NCBI GenBank assembly: GCA_934561515.1 | Contig: CAKTGM010000014.1 | Location: 1 to 42,391, forward strand | DNA length: 42,391 nt | DNA from: an uncultured Oscillospiraceae bacterium | Lineage (GTDB): Bacteria; Bacillota; Clostridia; Oscillospirales; Oscillospiraceae | Direction of reading: 5' to 3' | In this document: positions 24,201 through 32,959 of the stretch, piece by piece | How the letters are laid out: every line of letters starts with the position of its first letter | How positions within the stretch are numbered: position 1 is the first letter of the stretch | Position numbers and translations under genes: made by a program | The notes under the pieces: generated by a model | What the model was told of the DNA's origin: nothing | The model's database searches: none | Seen by the model: only the letters and a program-made list of their open reading frames with translations

Positions 24201-25072
24201 CGGCCGTCACCTGGACAAGCTCTGACCCCAAGGTGCTCTATGTCGCGCCGGGCGGCAGGGTCACGGCGGTCGGCAACGGCACGGCAACGATCACAGCAAG
24301 AGTCGGCGACACTTCGTCGACGAGCGATCCCATCACCGTAACAGCGGCGGAAACGCCGCAGGAGACGGTCAGCTCGATCAAGCTCAGCGAGTATTCGCTC
24401 AAGCTCTATGTGGGCGAGCCGGGCAAGCAGCTCACGGCCACCGTTCTGCCCGAGGGCTCGGCGGCAAGCGTCACGTGGAGCTCGAGCAACCGGGAGGTGG
24501 CGAAGGTCTCGGAGAAAGGCCTTGTCACGCCGGTCGGCCCCGGTATGTGCATCATCTCCGCCGAGGCGGGCGGCCGCCGCGTGAGCGCCACGGCCGCGGT
24601 GCTTGCCCAGCGCGTGCGCGTGGACGGCGTCAGCTTTGAAAAGACCTCCTATGAGCTCCCGCTGGGCGGGCAGCGCCTTGTGCTGGAGGCAGAGGTCACG
24701 CCCGGGAATGCAACGGACAAAACGCTCATCTGGACGAGCAGCAACGAGGGCGTTGCAACGGTCTCCCGCACGGGCATCGTCACGGCGCTGAGCGTGGGCG
24801 AGACCACGATCCGCGCCACGAGCGTGGACGGCGGCTATTTTGCCGAGGTGACCGTCACCGTGACGGCGAAGGCGCAGCTTGGCGACGTGAACGGCGACGG
24901 CTACATCGACGCGGGCGATGCAATGCTCTGTATGCGCTACTCCGTGGGGCTTGAAGAGCTGAGAGACGCGCAGAAGGCGGCGGCGGACGTGAACCGCGAC
25001 GGCTTCATTGACGCGGGCGACGCGATCCTGATCCTGCGCTATGACGCAAAGCTCATCGACCGCCTGAACTGA
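21221..25072 (+). CDS. Large secreted protein with PPC repeats, Ig-like domains and a C-terminal dockerin
   Basis: The protein of 1283 residues has a signal peptide (about 1-29). Six or seven repeats follow, each opening with an (E)xND/GTxExA pattern and containing DVDYF or DxDWF, as in bacterial pre-peptidase C-terminal domains (about 30-860). Three or four bacterial Ig-like (BIG2-type) domains follow (about 870-1210). It ends in a dockerin with two intact calcium loops, DVNGDGYIDAGD and DVNRDGFIDAGD. No catalytic domain is seen, so it is probably a structural or binding component recruited by cohesins. GTG 21221 is preferred to ATG 21212 because AGGGG then has normal spacing. The stretch around 23.27-24.18 kb is clearly less GC-rich. 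The three-cohesin gene follows after 14 bp. Confidence 0.88.
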   Translation: MKNKHNRCLAAVLALCLLLGLCPLTPSAQAEETTATVAGSTTRENAQSVPVGVPVTSTLSAGRNYYAIPDVKAGQQIGAELDKRYNGVYTSFCKPNGEEMFRNVTDVNGTHFLAINANTPTTVTFTVTLYDNDVHEPNGTLETATPIEPGVPVDAVLLSNDVDYFAFTTAKPYQYVVVDAQYTGALDGASLYDAAGAELAGGVGQWPRRIFCAGEAGTHYLKFFSYGNLASYSFTVTLYDNDANEPNDTKETATALHGGESTEFTLAAGDVDYFKVTTTKPGQDIALTVSGYNYANRGEKFSLYLDPAGDLRGSNTSCAAYAEIKANGTLYLHAAAAGEHDIALNRLDRLYNRDPDPLCLTRTLSVEILDGDANEPNDTRETATPLTVGTDAAFMVGGFGDEDWFSFEAVPGAAGKTLYTLSFLDLNTDYSDEFFYEVYAPDGTPVVERTRVNIRHVNTIGCDQQGQYLVRVYTTAAKGMNYFASVDGSYNGRAMDYKRSALRICVSEGGDDPYESNDTWLTAANVPVGKLQHVLATTADADWFCFTVPENDMTLHLTSTKWTNAALYRAENLMEQGDSAEALFNSGTDCYYKLTDAGVYYLKLRTGSGYVSPEIRTTNIELLPATDEENNDTWKKATPLYEGVLRSFEISAGNDVDWFKLVVPKGSSQMQFEARGSKFEIYREQDFKNAGDSAAPVASWSSYSTGVNPHTEKLTSGTYYLKATAGGRMENCSIVYNILPTNTNGTLETAKTLKVGEWAEYYGYDMHYFSIGVRKAGEVVRISHDAVGGISANNNTTYRVKLLNASGEEVGSSYNYSANRTIEIPKDGGYYLGAKAYWTLDDNGEPKANRLRYDIGSSDGEDPFVDCENDITMVEGESVFLDLRCNPENAKTCSSNYSYATYDVSTPDCVSYDDSTGYLTAKNAGKGVLKVSLKGEGNTSDEREITISVVARSGLTAERLDVSVAPKTLEVGKSFCLETFCTLTDGTVLTNSPTAVTWTSSDPKVLYVAPGGRVTAVGNGTATITARVGDTSSTSDPITVTAAETPQETVSSIKLSEYSLKLYVGEPGKQLTATVLPEGSAASVTWSSSNREVAKVSEKGLVTPVGPGMCIISAEAGGRRVSATAAVLAQRVRVDGVSFEKTSYELPLGGQRLVLEAEVTPGNATDKTLIWTSSNEGVATVSRTGIVTALSVGETTIRATSVDGGYFAEVTVTVTAKAQLGDVNGDGYIDAGDAMLCMRYSVGLEELRDAQKAAADVNRDGFIDAGDAILILRYDAKLIDRLN

Positions 25073-25086
25073 CGGAGGGCCGGGCG

Positions 25087-26628
25087 ATGAAAAGAAGAAT
25101 TCTATCCTGCCTGCTCGCGGCGCTGCTCCTGTTCGGGGCGGCTGCCGCGCCGCAGCAGGTGCTTGCCGCGGGCACGCTTACGATATCAAGCGTGAGCGGC
25201 GCGCGGGGCGAGGTGGTCGAGGTATCCGTCGCGCTCAAGAGCGACGATGTGTACAGCGGCAGCTTCGAGATCCGCTACGACAGCGCGGCGCTGGAATTTG
25301 TAGAAAGCAGAACGGCGCTCCCCGCCTGCTTTATCAACGGGGCGGAAAAGGGCACGGTCTCCGTGTCGCTTGCCAGCGCGGCGGAGACGATCAGCGATGC
25401 GGTGCTCTGCACGCTGACCTTCCGCATCACCGCCGACACGCCCGCGGGCGGCAGCGAGGTCACCGTCGGCAGGGTCCGGCTCTACACCAAGGGCGGCGTG
25501 CGGACGGAGGCTGAGTTTACGGCGGGCAGCGTTGCAAGAAAGATCGCGCGCCTGAGCCTTGAAAACAGCGAAACGGCGGTGCATCAGGCCGTCGGCGTGA
25601 CGGTCCGGCTGGAAGGCGGACTGCGCGCCGCGGGCGGCAACTTCACCTTTGCCTACGACCCTGCTTGCCTCACGGTGGGCTCGGTGCAGGCGCTCGACGG
25701 TCTCAAGGGCGCGGCGATGAGCTACCATGTGATAGAGCCGGGCGTGCTGCGTGTGTCGTTCAGCGCGGTGCAGGCAGTGCCGGACGGCGAGCTGTGCACC
25801 GTCATCCTGCAAACGAAGACGGCTGTGCCGCAGGAGTCCGGCGTTCGCCTCACGGATGTGCGGCTCTACGATGAGCGCGCGGTGCTGCTCGATGCCGAGG
25901 CTGCGGACGGCACGGTCCGCGTGAACGTTCCCTCCGACCGCGCCCCGAAGCTCTGGGTCGTCGGCGGCGCATTGCAGAGCGATGGCACGGCGGCTGCTGC
26001 CGTGGTGTTTCAGGGCCGCGGCGCGGCCTGCGGCGGGAACCTTACCCTGTGCTTCGACCCGGAAATGACCGCGACGGTCTCTTCCCCCTGCGGGGCGCAG
26101 GTCGTGCAGCAGGAGACGGGAAAAATCATGATTTCATGGAGCTCGGTGCTGCCGTATGACGGCGAGCAGCAGCTGCTTACCGTCTCGTTCGCAAACGCCG
26201 CGGAAGGAAAACCGCTCGAGCTGAATGCTGTCCGCGTGTACGACGAGCAGGGCAAGGACATGGTCACTGACATCCGCCCTGCCGTGATCGGCGCGCGCGA
26301 GCGCGTGACGGCGGCGATCGACGAGAAGAACTGCTCGGTCGAGGAGAGCGCGTCGGGCAAGCGCTACACCGTTGCGGTGGACGTTGCCGACCTGCGTCAC
26401 TTCTCCGGCGAAGCCGTTTCCTCGCTCGCGCCGATGCTGGCGCTCTATGAGGACGGGCGGCTCGTGGCGATGACAATTGCAGAGGAAAGCGCGCTGCACG
26501 GCGGCGTGAGCGAGCTGTCGCTTGCGGCGGAGACAAAGGAGAACGTGACGGCGGTGCGCGTCTTTCTGCTGGAGGCCGGGGGCGGCTATTCGCCGCTGTG
26601 CGCGGCCCTGAGTGCCAGAGGAGAGTAA
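25087..26628 (+). CDS. Secreted protein with three cohesin-like domains
   Basis: The 513-residue protein has a signal peptide (about 1-27). Three cohesin-like beta-sandwich repeats follow at about 28-150, 152-280 and 285-400. Each has the typical opening strand, a middle F-x-(F/I/L)-x-(Y/F)-D motif and a closing LCT(L/V)-type strand. A C-terminal domain of about 110 residues is of unknown type. There is no SLH, sortase motif or dockerin, so it would be a soluble scaffold that gathers up to three dockerin partners, the obvious one being encoded just upstream in the same operon. The ribosome binding site GGAGG and the tight 14-bp spacing support co-expression. Cohesin assignment of repeats 2 and 3 is somewhat weaker. 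Confidence 0.82.
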   Translation: MKRRILSCLLAALLLFGAAAAPQQVLAAGTLTISSVSGARGEVVEVSVALKSDDVYSGSFEIRYDSAALEFVESRTALPACFINGAEKGTVSVSLASAAETISDAVLCTLTFRITADTPAGGSEVTVGRVRLYTKGGVRTEAEFTAGSVARKIARLSLENSETAVHQAVGVTVRLEGGLRAAGGNFTFAYDPACLTVGSVQALDGLKGAAMSYHVIEPGVLRVSFSAVQAVPDGELCTVILQTKTAVPQESGVRLTDVRLYDERAVLLDAEAADGTVRVNVPSDRAPKLWVVGGALQSDGTAAAAVVFQGRGAACGGNLTLCFDPEMTATVSSPCGAQVVQQETGKIMISWSSVLPYDGEQQLLTVSFANAAEGKPLELNAVRVYDEQGKDMVTDIRPAVIGARERVTAAIDEKNCSVEESASGKRYTVAVDVADLRHFSGEAVSSLAPMLALYEDGRLVAMTIAEESALHGGVSELSLAAETKENVTAVRVFLLEAGGGYSPLCAALSARGE

Positions 26629-26663
26629 AAGTATGCCGAAATAGTTTTTTTCGGCAATAGCGG

Positions 26664-26692
26664 TTGACCTTTTTTCGGGTCGGCGATATAAT
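26664..26692 (+). promoter_or_regulatory. Sigma-A promoter of the cohesin-SLH gene
   Basis: TTGACC (26664-26669) and TATAAT (26687-26692) are separated by 17 bp. Confidence 0.75.
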
Positions 26693-26702
26693 TAAGACTG
26701 AT

Positions 26703-26786
26703 CATCCCTGCGCTGCGCAGGGATAAAGGGTTTTCCATCAGACAAAAGGGCGCAAGCCCGCTCTGTTTCCCGCGCGGGAAACAGAG
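26703..26786 (+). other. Leader with consecutive hairpins before the cohesin-SLH gene
   Basis: Three stable inverted repeats follow the promoter: 26703-26723 (9-bp perfect stem), about 26748-26759, and 26761-26786 (13-bp perfect palindrome). They lie in the untranslated leader and could protect the mRNA or control its reading. Confidence 0.55.
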
Positions 26787-26813
26787 ATCCTTTGAAAACG
26801 GGGGAGGAAAAGA

Positions 26814-27905
26814 ATGCGAAAACACAATTTCATCAAGCGCGGCCTGCTGCTGGTGCTGATGATCTCGCTGCTCAACCTGCCGGTCCTTGCATCGGGCACG
26901 AGCGTGAAGATCGACGCACCGAAAACGCTGCCCGCAGTGGGCGAGACGTTCACCGTTCGGGTGGATATCTCGGGTAACCCCGGCCTGTGCGCAGCGCAGT
27001 TTACGCTGGCGTTCGACAAGACGGTCGTCTCCTGCGAGAGCGCTGCGGTGGGCGATGTGCTCAAGGGGATGCTCTCGGCGGCAAATCCGAACGCAAGCGC
27101 GGGCGCGATCGTTGCCGCGGCGAACATCACGCCTGCAAAGGGCGACGGCTCGGTGGGCGTGTTCACCTTCAAGGTGCTCAAGGCGGGCGATAGTGCATTC
27201 ACCCTGAAAGACACCCTGTTCAGCGATGCCGACGGCAGCGAGATCCGGGTAAGCATCCCCGCTTCCGTTGCGCCGCAGAAACCCTCCGGCACGGAAAAGC
27301 CGGAGCAGCCGAAGGGCGATGAGCCGGCAGCGCCTTCCGTTCCCGGCGAGAGCACGGGCCTGACCTTCCTCGATGTGCCGGCGTCCTTCTGGGGCTATGA
27401 GAGCATCGAGCGCGCGGTGCAGCTCGGCTATGTCAACGGCGTGGGCGGCGGAAGGTTCGAGCCGAACCGCCAGCTGACGCGCGCGGAGTTCGTCACCATG
27501 CTCCACCGCATGGCGGGCAAGAGCGCGGCGAGCACCGCAGCTGCCTTCACCGATGTTTCCCAGAACGCATGGTACCGCGATGCGGTGAACTGGGCGGCGG
27601 AGAAGGGCTATGTTAACGGCACGGGCGAAAACAGCTTCAATCCCGACGGCAAGATCACCCGTCAGGAGGTCGTGACCATCCTCTTCCGCTACAGCGGCGC
27701 GCAGAGCGGCACGGAGCTGATGTTCTCGTCCATGTACGACAGCCAGTTTGCCGACAGCGGCGCGATCGCCCCGTGGGCAAAAACCGCGATGTACTGGGCG
27801 GTCTACAACGGCGTGGTCAACGGCACGAGCCCGACCACCGTCAGCCCCACGGCGACTGCCACGCGCGCGGAGGTCGCGGCGATCTTCGTGCGTTACAGCA
27901 AGTGA
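26814..27905 (+). CDS. Cell-surface anchor with one cohesin and three SLH domains
   Basis: The 363-residue protein has a signal peptide (about 1-26), one cohesin domain (about 30-152), a Pro/Glu/Lys-rich linker (about 152-180) and three SLH repeats (about 183-363). Each SLH shows the F(L/T/A)D start, a (Y/V)VNG turn and the final TRAE or TRQE segment. SLH repeats bind pyruvylated wall polysaccharide, so the protein can fix a dockerin-bearing partner to the cell surface. This is the classical design of an anchoring scaffoldin, reduced to one cohesin. GGGGGAGG lies 7 nt before ATG 26814. The small dockerin gene follows after 37 bp. Confidence 0.93.
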   Translation: MRKHNFIKRGLLLVLMISLLNLPVLASGTSVKIDAPKTLPAVGETFTVRVDISGNPGLCAAQFTLAFDKTVVSCESAAVGDVLKGMLSAANPNASAGAIVAAANITPAKGDGSVGVFTFKVLKAGDSAFTLKDTLFSDADGSEIRVSIPASVAPQKPSGTEKPEQPKGDEPAAPSVPGESTGLTFLDVPASFWGYESIERAVQLGYVNGVGGGRFEPNRQLTRAEFVTMLHRMAGKSAASTAAAFTDVSQNAWYRDAVNWAAEKGYVNGTGENSFNPDGKITRQEVVTILFRYSGAQSGTELMFSSMYDSQFADSGAIAPWAKTAMYWAVYNGVVNGTSPTTVSPTATATRAEVAAIFVRYSK

Positions 27906-27942
27906 GCAATTTGAATTCATATATTCTATAAGGAGGAGAAGC

Positions 27943-28596
27943 ATGAAGAGACTAATGAGGTCGCTTCTGCTGGCAGCGGCGCTGACGGTAGTGCTGTGTG
28001 TGAGCGCGCTGGCAGCGGACAGCCCGAAGGGCGGCATCTACGACATTCAGGGCAGCGGCGCGGCGCTCACACCGAAGAGCGAAAGCGGCGCGGTGATCGC
28101 CCCCGGCAGCGGCGGCGAGATCACAAGCGGCTACTACGCCGATGCGATCAAGTTTGACGTGACGGCCAATAGCCTTGTGAACGATCAGCAGTATTTGCTG
28201 CTGGTGATCAAGGGTGAGGGCGTGCCGACGGCGGAGAACATCGCCTACATCGATCAGGCGGCGGCGCAGGACGGCAGCGTGAGCTTTGCCGCCTACCCCA
28301 GCGCGCTGACCAAGGGCACGTACCACGTCTACCTCGTGGGCGCGGACAAGCCCTTCGATGCAGCAGCCCCCGCCGCCACCTTCCAGTACGACCAGCGCTA
28401 TACACCGGGCGATGTGAACGAGGACGGCAAGGTTTTAGTCAACGACGCCCAGTTGATTTTGAATTACCTTGTCGAAAAAGCAACGCTTACGCCACTCCAG
28501 CGTTTAGCTGCCGATGTAACGAATGACGGTAAGGTGCTGGTCAACGATGCTCAACTTATTCTGAATTATCTTGTTGACAAAGCGACGCTTGGGTAA
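27943..28596 (+). CDS. Small secreted dockerin protein
   Basis: The 217-residue protein has a signal peptide (about 1-24), one beta-rich domain of unknown family (about 25-150) and a C-terminal dockerin (about 155-217). The two dockerin repeats are nearly identical in protein (GKVLVNDAQLILNYLV in both) but differ at many synonymous positions. Calcium loop 1 is intact; loop 2 has Thr at the third ligand position. AAGGAGG lies 8 nt before ATG 27943; a longer upstream frame overlaps the SLH gene and is not real. It is a natural partner for the neighbouring cohesins. Confidence 0.87.
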   Translation: MKRLMRSLLLAAALTVVLCVSALAADSPKGGIYDIQGSGAALTPKSESGAVIAPGSGGEITSGYYADAIKFDVTANSLVNDQQYLLLVIKGEGVPTAENIAYIDQAAAQDGSVSFAAYPSALTKGTYHVYLVGADKPFDAAAPAATFQYDQRYTPGDVNEDGKVLVNDAQLILNYLVEKATLTPLQRLAADVTNDGKVLVNDAQLILNYLVDKATLG

Positions 28597-28684
28597 ATTT
28601 GGTTTTTATCTGTCAACGCCGTTCAGAAAATTCTGCGCTATTGCAGTTAACCGAAGCACAGATTTTGATTAAGAGGTACAAAGA

Positions 28685-31600
28685 ATGAAAATTGTTGGAA
28701 GAAGAGCAATGTCCTTTTTGCTGACCTTCATCATGCTTCTCAGTATGGTATGTGTTGATGCGTCAGCAGCGGGCGCAATGGAATTTACCCTCTCCGCTGA
28801 TGAGGAAGCTAACCATGGCGAGTATCTTGTTGTTACTGTCGGTATCAAGAATGGCACCGATAGTCCTGCAACTGTTGGAAGCTATCAGTTTTCGCTGAAT
28901 TACGATCCCAGAGTGCTGACCCCTGAGAAGACTGGAAAAGCTCCTTTCAAGAAATACGCCTACACGACCGAAGGAACAACCATTGGAGATGAAGAGATTG
29001 GTTGGGCTTCGAACTTTAATGACCCCGTTCCTGGGACAGTGAAAGTTGCGACTGCGTCAATCGAAGCTGAAGTATACACGATTCCGGCAAATAAAGAAAT
29101 ATCGGTTCTGAGAATTTCGTTCAAGGTTGCAGCTGATGCAGAAACCTGTTCCACTGCGATTCGTTTCAATGCAAAGGGAGAGAATCATATCGCTCCCGAA
29201 GACGCGACTACTTTGTACGAAAATGTCGCTATTACTTCTACCGCGACTGTTTCCATCAACGGCATTACCCCCATTCTGAACACGGTCACGCTGGATGAGA
29301 GTAGTGTTATCGTCAACGGTGCAACCGATGCGACCGTCAACGCCACGGCTGCCTCCAAGCAGGGTACGAACCTGACGAGCATGGTCAAGTGGACGGTTGC
29401 TCCGGCGAACAGCGGTGTCAGCATCGACAACGCCGGTAAGATCACCGTTGCCAAGAACGCCAAGGATGGCGATTATACCATCACCGCCGCGGGCAATGGC
29501 ACCACGGCGACTGGCAGCGCAAATGCAACGCTCAAGGTCGAGCGCGCGGCCGAGCAGTACACGGTCGAGGTTACGCCCGCCACTGCGGAGCTGACCATCC
29601 CCGTGGGCGAGGCACAGGCCGAGACGACCTACAGCGCCGCCGTCACCAACCAGTACGGCGAAACGGTTGAGAAGGAACTTACGTGGAGCCTCGACAAGGC
29701 TGTCGACGGCATCGAGATCGCTGGCGGCAAGGTCACCGTGACCGCCGCGGCGAAGAACGCGATTGAGAGCAGCAAGAACTTCACCGTTACGGCCAAATGC
29801 GGCGAGGCGAAAGGCACGGCTTCCCTGACCGTCAAGCGCGCGGCCTCCGTTGTGAAGAGCATGAACCTCACGGCCAACGCCGCAGACCCCGTCATCCCCG
29901 CCGATGGCACGAACATGACGGTCACGCTGAGCATCAGCGATGTCAAGGATCAGTACGGCGCGGAGACGGCCCTGAACAACGTTGAATGGACGGCCGACAT
30001 CGTCGGCACGCAGTTTGAAAAGAACGAGGATGGCAGCTATACCGCGACCCTCAAGACCGCAGAGGTGCTCAAGGCCTTCGACGGCGGGCGTAAGGACGGC
30101 GTTGCCGTCACCTTCACCGCCAAGTGCGGCGAGGCAGAGGCCAACTCGCGGGTCGCGCTGACGCTTGCTGCTGCTGAGGCGAAGACGATCGTTCTGACCA
30201 GCAGCCCTGCCGGCGACGACATCGTCATCCCGACCGGCGATACGCCGAACACCAAGACCTACACCGCCGCGGTGAAGGACCAGTACGGCTTCCCGATGAA
30301 CGGTGAGGTCACGTTTACCATGGCTCCCGAAAGTGCTGTGGGCGTCAGCTTTGACGCGGCGAACCGCACGGTGAGCGTCAGCAAGGGCGCGGAAGCGGAG
30401 AAGTCCTACATGGTCACCGCCACGTGCGGCGCTGCCACGGAAAGCCACACCTTTACGGTCAAGGACAAGATCATGCACGCGGATGCGCTGAGCGTCACGC
30501 AGAACGGCTTCACCTACGGTGAAAGCGGCAAGCTCAATCCCAGCGCAACGCTGAACGGCAAGGCGGTCGAGGCGACCTATACCTATACCGACAGCAGCAA
30601 CGAAACGATCGAAACCCCGTCCAACGCCGGTACCTATACCGTGACCGCACGCTACGAAACGGCTACGGACATCTACACCGGCACGGCGGAATTTACGATC
30701 GCGCCGAAGGCGCTGACGGCTGATATGCTGACGCTTTCCGGCGAGTATACCTTCAATGGCAATGAGCAGACCGTGAACTATACGGTCGAGGACGGCGCGC
30801 TGCTGACGCCGGACGACTATGCCGTTGACGGCTTCAACGCCACGAATGCCGGCACGCATACCGTGACCGTCACCGGTCAGCGCAACTACAGCGGCACGGT
30901 AAAGAAGAGCTGGACCATCGCCCCTGCGGTGGTGAGCATCGAGGACGCGGTTGCGAATAACCGCGACTATGCTGAGGGCAACACGAGCGTTGAGATCCTC
31001 GAAGTCTTCTTTAAGAATGCGTTGAATGAACGCGTGCTGCCCGGTGAGAACGATTACACCGCGACCGGCGCGATGGCTGACGCCAACGCGGGCGCGAATA
31101 AGCCCGTCACCGTCACCGTGACGCTGACGAACGCTAACTTCACGCTTGAGGGCAGTACCTTTGGCACGAAGGTCAACATCGCCAAGGCAGCGCACGATGA
31201 TATCCGGACCGAAATGTCCGCCAAATATGGCAACAAGGCCACGCTTGATCTCAGCAAGACGAAGCTGCCCGAGGGCTATCAGTTCGGCAGCATCACCGTC
31301 ACCGACAATGACCGCATCTTTGACGGCAGCCCCGACCTTAAGAACACCGTCCTGAGCGTCAAGCTGGCGAACGAGGGCAGCATTGTCAACAAGACGGCGC
31401 GCATCGAAGTCCCTGTTGAGAGCACGAACTATAATGGTTACACGATCACCGTCGTCGTCACGGCGCTTGATAAGACGGCACAGACCCTGACCGCCGAGGC
31501 GCTGAACAAGACCTACGGCGACACCTTCGCTGTCAGCGTCGGCGGCGCGAAGACGGATGTGACCTATTCTGTCAAGCAGGGCAGCGAGAGCCGTCTCAAG

Positions 31601-32752
31601 TATGAAAACGGCAAGTTCACCGCCATCGGCGTCGGTGAGGCGAAGATCGTTGTCTCCGCTGCCGAGAGCGCTGATTACGCCGCTGCGAGCATTGAGATCT
31701 CCGTCACGATCGCCAAGCGCCCGCTGAGCGTCAAGGCGATGGACAAGAGCGCTTACATCGGCGAGAAGCTGCCCGAGCTGACCTATCAGGTCACCGGCCT
31801 TGTCACCGGCGACGAGCTGACGGTCAAGCCGATGCTCGAGGTCAAGCACGCGGCGGATGTCGACCCGATGAAGAAGGTCGGCGAGTATGAGATCGGCTTT
31901 AAGGTCGCCCCCGCTGCGAGCGCGAACTATGAGCTGACGACCGCGACCGGCAAGCTGACTGTCAGCGTGCGCCCGGTCTATGTCGGCCCCACCGGCAGCC
32001 CGGTCGAGGTTGACCGCAGCAATAACGGCACGGTCACGGTCTCTCCCGCCAACGCGGCGAAGGGCACCACGGTGACCATCACCACGAATCCCGGCAAGGG
32101 TCAGGAGCTCAAGAGCCTTGAGGTCCTTGACCGGCACGGCAACTCCCTGCCGCTGACCGACCTCGGCAACGGCAAGTTCAGCTTTGTGATGCCCGATGGC
32201 AAGGTCACGGTCAAGCCGGTGTTCGGTGCGGCCGACGCCTATCGCAACCCCTATGCGGACGTTCAGGCGAACGACTGGTTCTACGGCGCTGTTCAGTATG
32301 TGACCGAAAACGGCCTCATGAACGGCACGGGCAAGGGCTTTGAGCCGAATCTTGCCACCTCCCGCGCGATGATCTGGACCATCCTTGCCCGCATGAGCGG
32401 CGTGAACACCACCGTCACGAGCGGCGAGTGGTACGCAGTCGCCCAGCAGTGGGTCGTGGCGAACGGCGTGTCTGACGGCACGATGCCCAACAACACCATC
32501 ACCCGCGAGCAGCTCGCGGCGATGCTGTACCGCTACGCGGCCGGCAAGGGCGTGGTCAAGGCACCCGCAGCGGCCGATCTGAGCATCTTTGCCGACGCGA
32601 GCAGCGTCAGCCCCTATGCGAACGAGGCAATGCAGTGGGCAGTGTCCGCCGGTCTCATCAACGGCATGGACGGCAAGCTGAACCCGCAGGGCAGCGCCAC
32701 CCGCGCACAGGTCGCAACGATGCTGATGCGCTACGCGGAGCTGGCAAAGTAA
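28685..32752 (+). CDS. Very large surface protein: N-terminal cohesin, Ig-like/MBG-type repeats, C-terminal SLH domains
   Basis: The 1355-residue protein has a signal peptide (about 1-29) and a cohesin-like domain (about 30-190). A long series of Ig-like and MBG-type beta domains follows (about 195-1100), recognisable by repeated YTVTA-type strands. The protein ends in three SLH repeats (about 1180-1355). It would extend a cohesin far from the wall on a stalk of beta domains. The ribosome binding site is AGAGG before ATG 28685. The first 600 bp have noticeably lower GC than the rest, suggesting module exchange. A terminator follows at 32819. Confidence 0.88.
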   Translation: MKIVGRRAMSFLLTFIMLLSMVCVDASAAGAMEFTLSADEEANHGEYLVVTVGIKNGTDSPATVGSYQFSLNYDPRVLTPEKTGKAPFKKYAYTTEGTTIGDEEIGWASNFNDPVPGTVKVATASIEAEVYTIPANKEISVLRISFKVAADAETCSTAIRFNAKGENHIAPEDATTLYENVAITSTATVSINGITPILNTVTLDESSVIVNGATDATVNATAASKQGTNLTSMVKWTVAPANSGVSIDNAGKITVAKNAKDGDYTITAAGNGTTATGSANATLKVERAAEQYTVEVTPATAELTIPVGEAQAETTYSAAVTNQYGETVEKELTWSLDKAVDGIEIAGGKVTVTAAAKNAIESSKNFTVTAKCGEAKGTASLTVKRAASVVKSMNLTANAADPVIPADGTNMTVTLSISDVKDQYGAETALNNVEWTADIVGTQFEKNEDGSYTATLKTAEVLKAFDGGRKDGVAVTFTAKCGEAEANSRVALTLAAAEAKTIVLTSSPAGDDIVIPTGDTPNTKTYTAAVKDQYGFPMNGEVTFTMAPESAVGVSFDAANRTVSVSKGAEAEKSYMVTATCGAATESHTFTVKDKIMHADALSVTQNGFTYGESGKLNPSATLNGKAVEATYTYTDSSNETIETPSNAGTYTVTARYETATDIYTGTAEFTIAPKALTADMLTLSGEYTFNGNEQTVNYTVEDGALLTPDDYAVDGFNATNAGTHTVTVTGQRNYSGTVKKSWTIAPAVVSIEDAVANNRDYAEGNTSVEILEVFFKNALNERVLPGENDYTATGAMADANAGANKPVTVTVTLTNANFTLEGSTFGTKVNIAKAAHDDIRTEMSAKYGNKATLDLSKTKLPEGYQFGSITVTDNDRIFDGSPDLKNTVLSVKLANEGSIVNKTARIEVPVESTNYNGYTITVVVTALDKTAQTLTAEALNKTYGDTFAVSVGGAKTDVTYSVKQGSESRLKYENGKFTAIGVGEAKIVVSAAESADYAAASIEISVTIAKRPLSVKAMDKSAYIGEKLPELTYQVTGLVTGDELTVKPMLEVKHAADVDPMKKVGEYEIGFKVAPAASANYELTTATGKLTVSVRPVYVGPTGSPVEVDRSNNGTVTVSPANAAKGTTVTITTNPGKGQELKSLEVLDRHGNSLPLTDLGNGKFSFVMPDGKVTVKPVFGAADAYRNPYADVQANDWFYGAVQYVTENGLMNGTGKGFEPNLATSRAMIWTILARMSGVNTTVTSGEWYAVAQQWVVANGVSDGTMPNNTITREQLAAMLYRYAAGKGVVKAPAAADLSIFADASSVSPYANEAMQWAVSAGLINGMDGKLNPQGSATRAQVATMLMRYAELAK

Positions 32753-32818
32753 GATTTACGCAGCAGGACTGAGCGTCTTTCTCGCCTCGGAACGGCGCGC
32801 AGAAGAGACCACATGAAA

Positions 32819-32852
32819 AAAGCACCGCAGGGGCGACTCTGCGGTGCTTTTT
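32819..32852 (+). terminator. Terminator of the large cohesin-SLH gene
   Basis: A 12-bp stem (32819-32830 with 32839-32850) ends in a run of T residues. No clear promoter is visible between here and the next gene at 32960. Confidence 0.88.
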
Positions 32853-32959
32853 ACTGCGCGAGGCATTTGTGAATGCAGCGCGGCAGGCGGCGGGGGAGGC
32901 CACCCTTCGCCGCCGTACCGCGGCATGAAATAAGAAAGAGAGAAAAGAGGAAAAGAAGT

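Noticed and set aside
29057..32137. A 1026-codon open frame on the minus strand
   Set aside because: It is the antisense shadow of the large cohesin-SLH gene, without ribosome binding site or recognisable domain.
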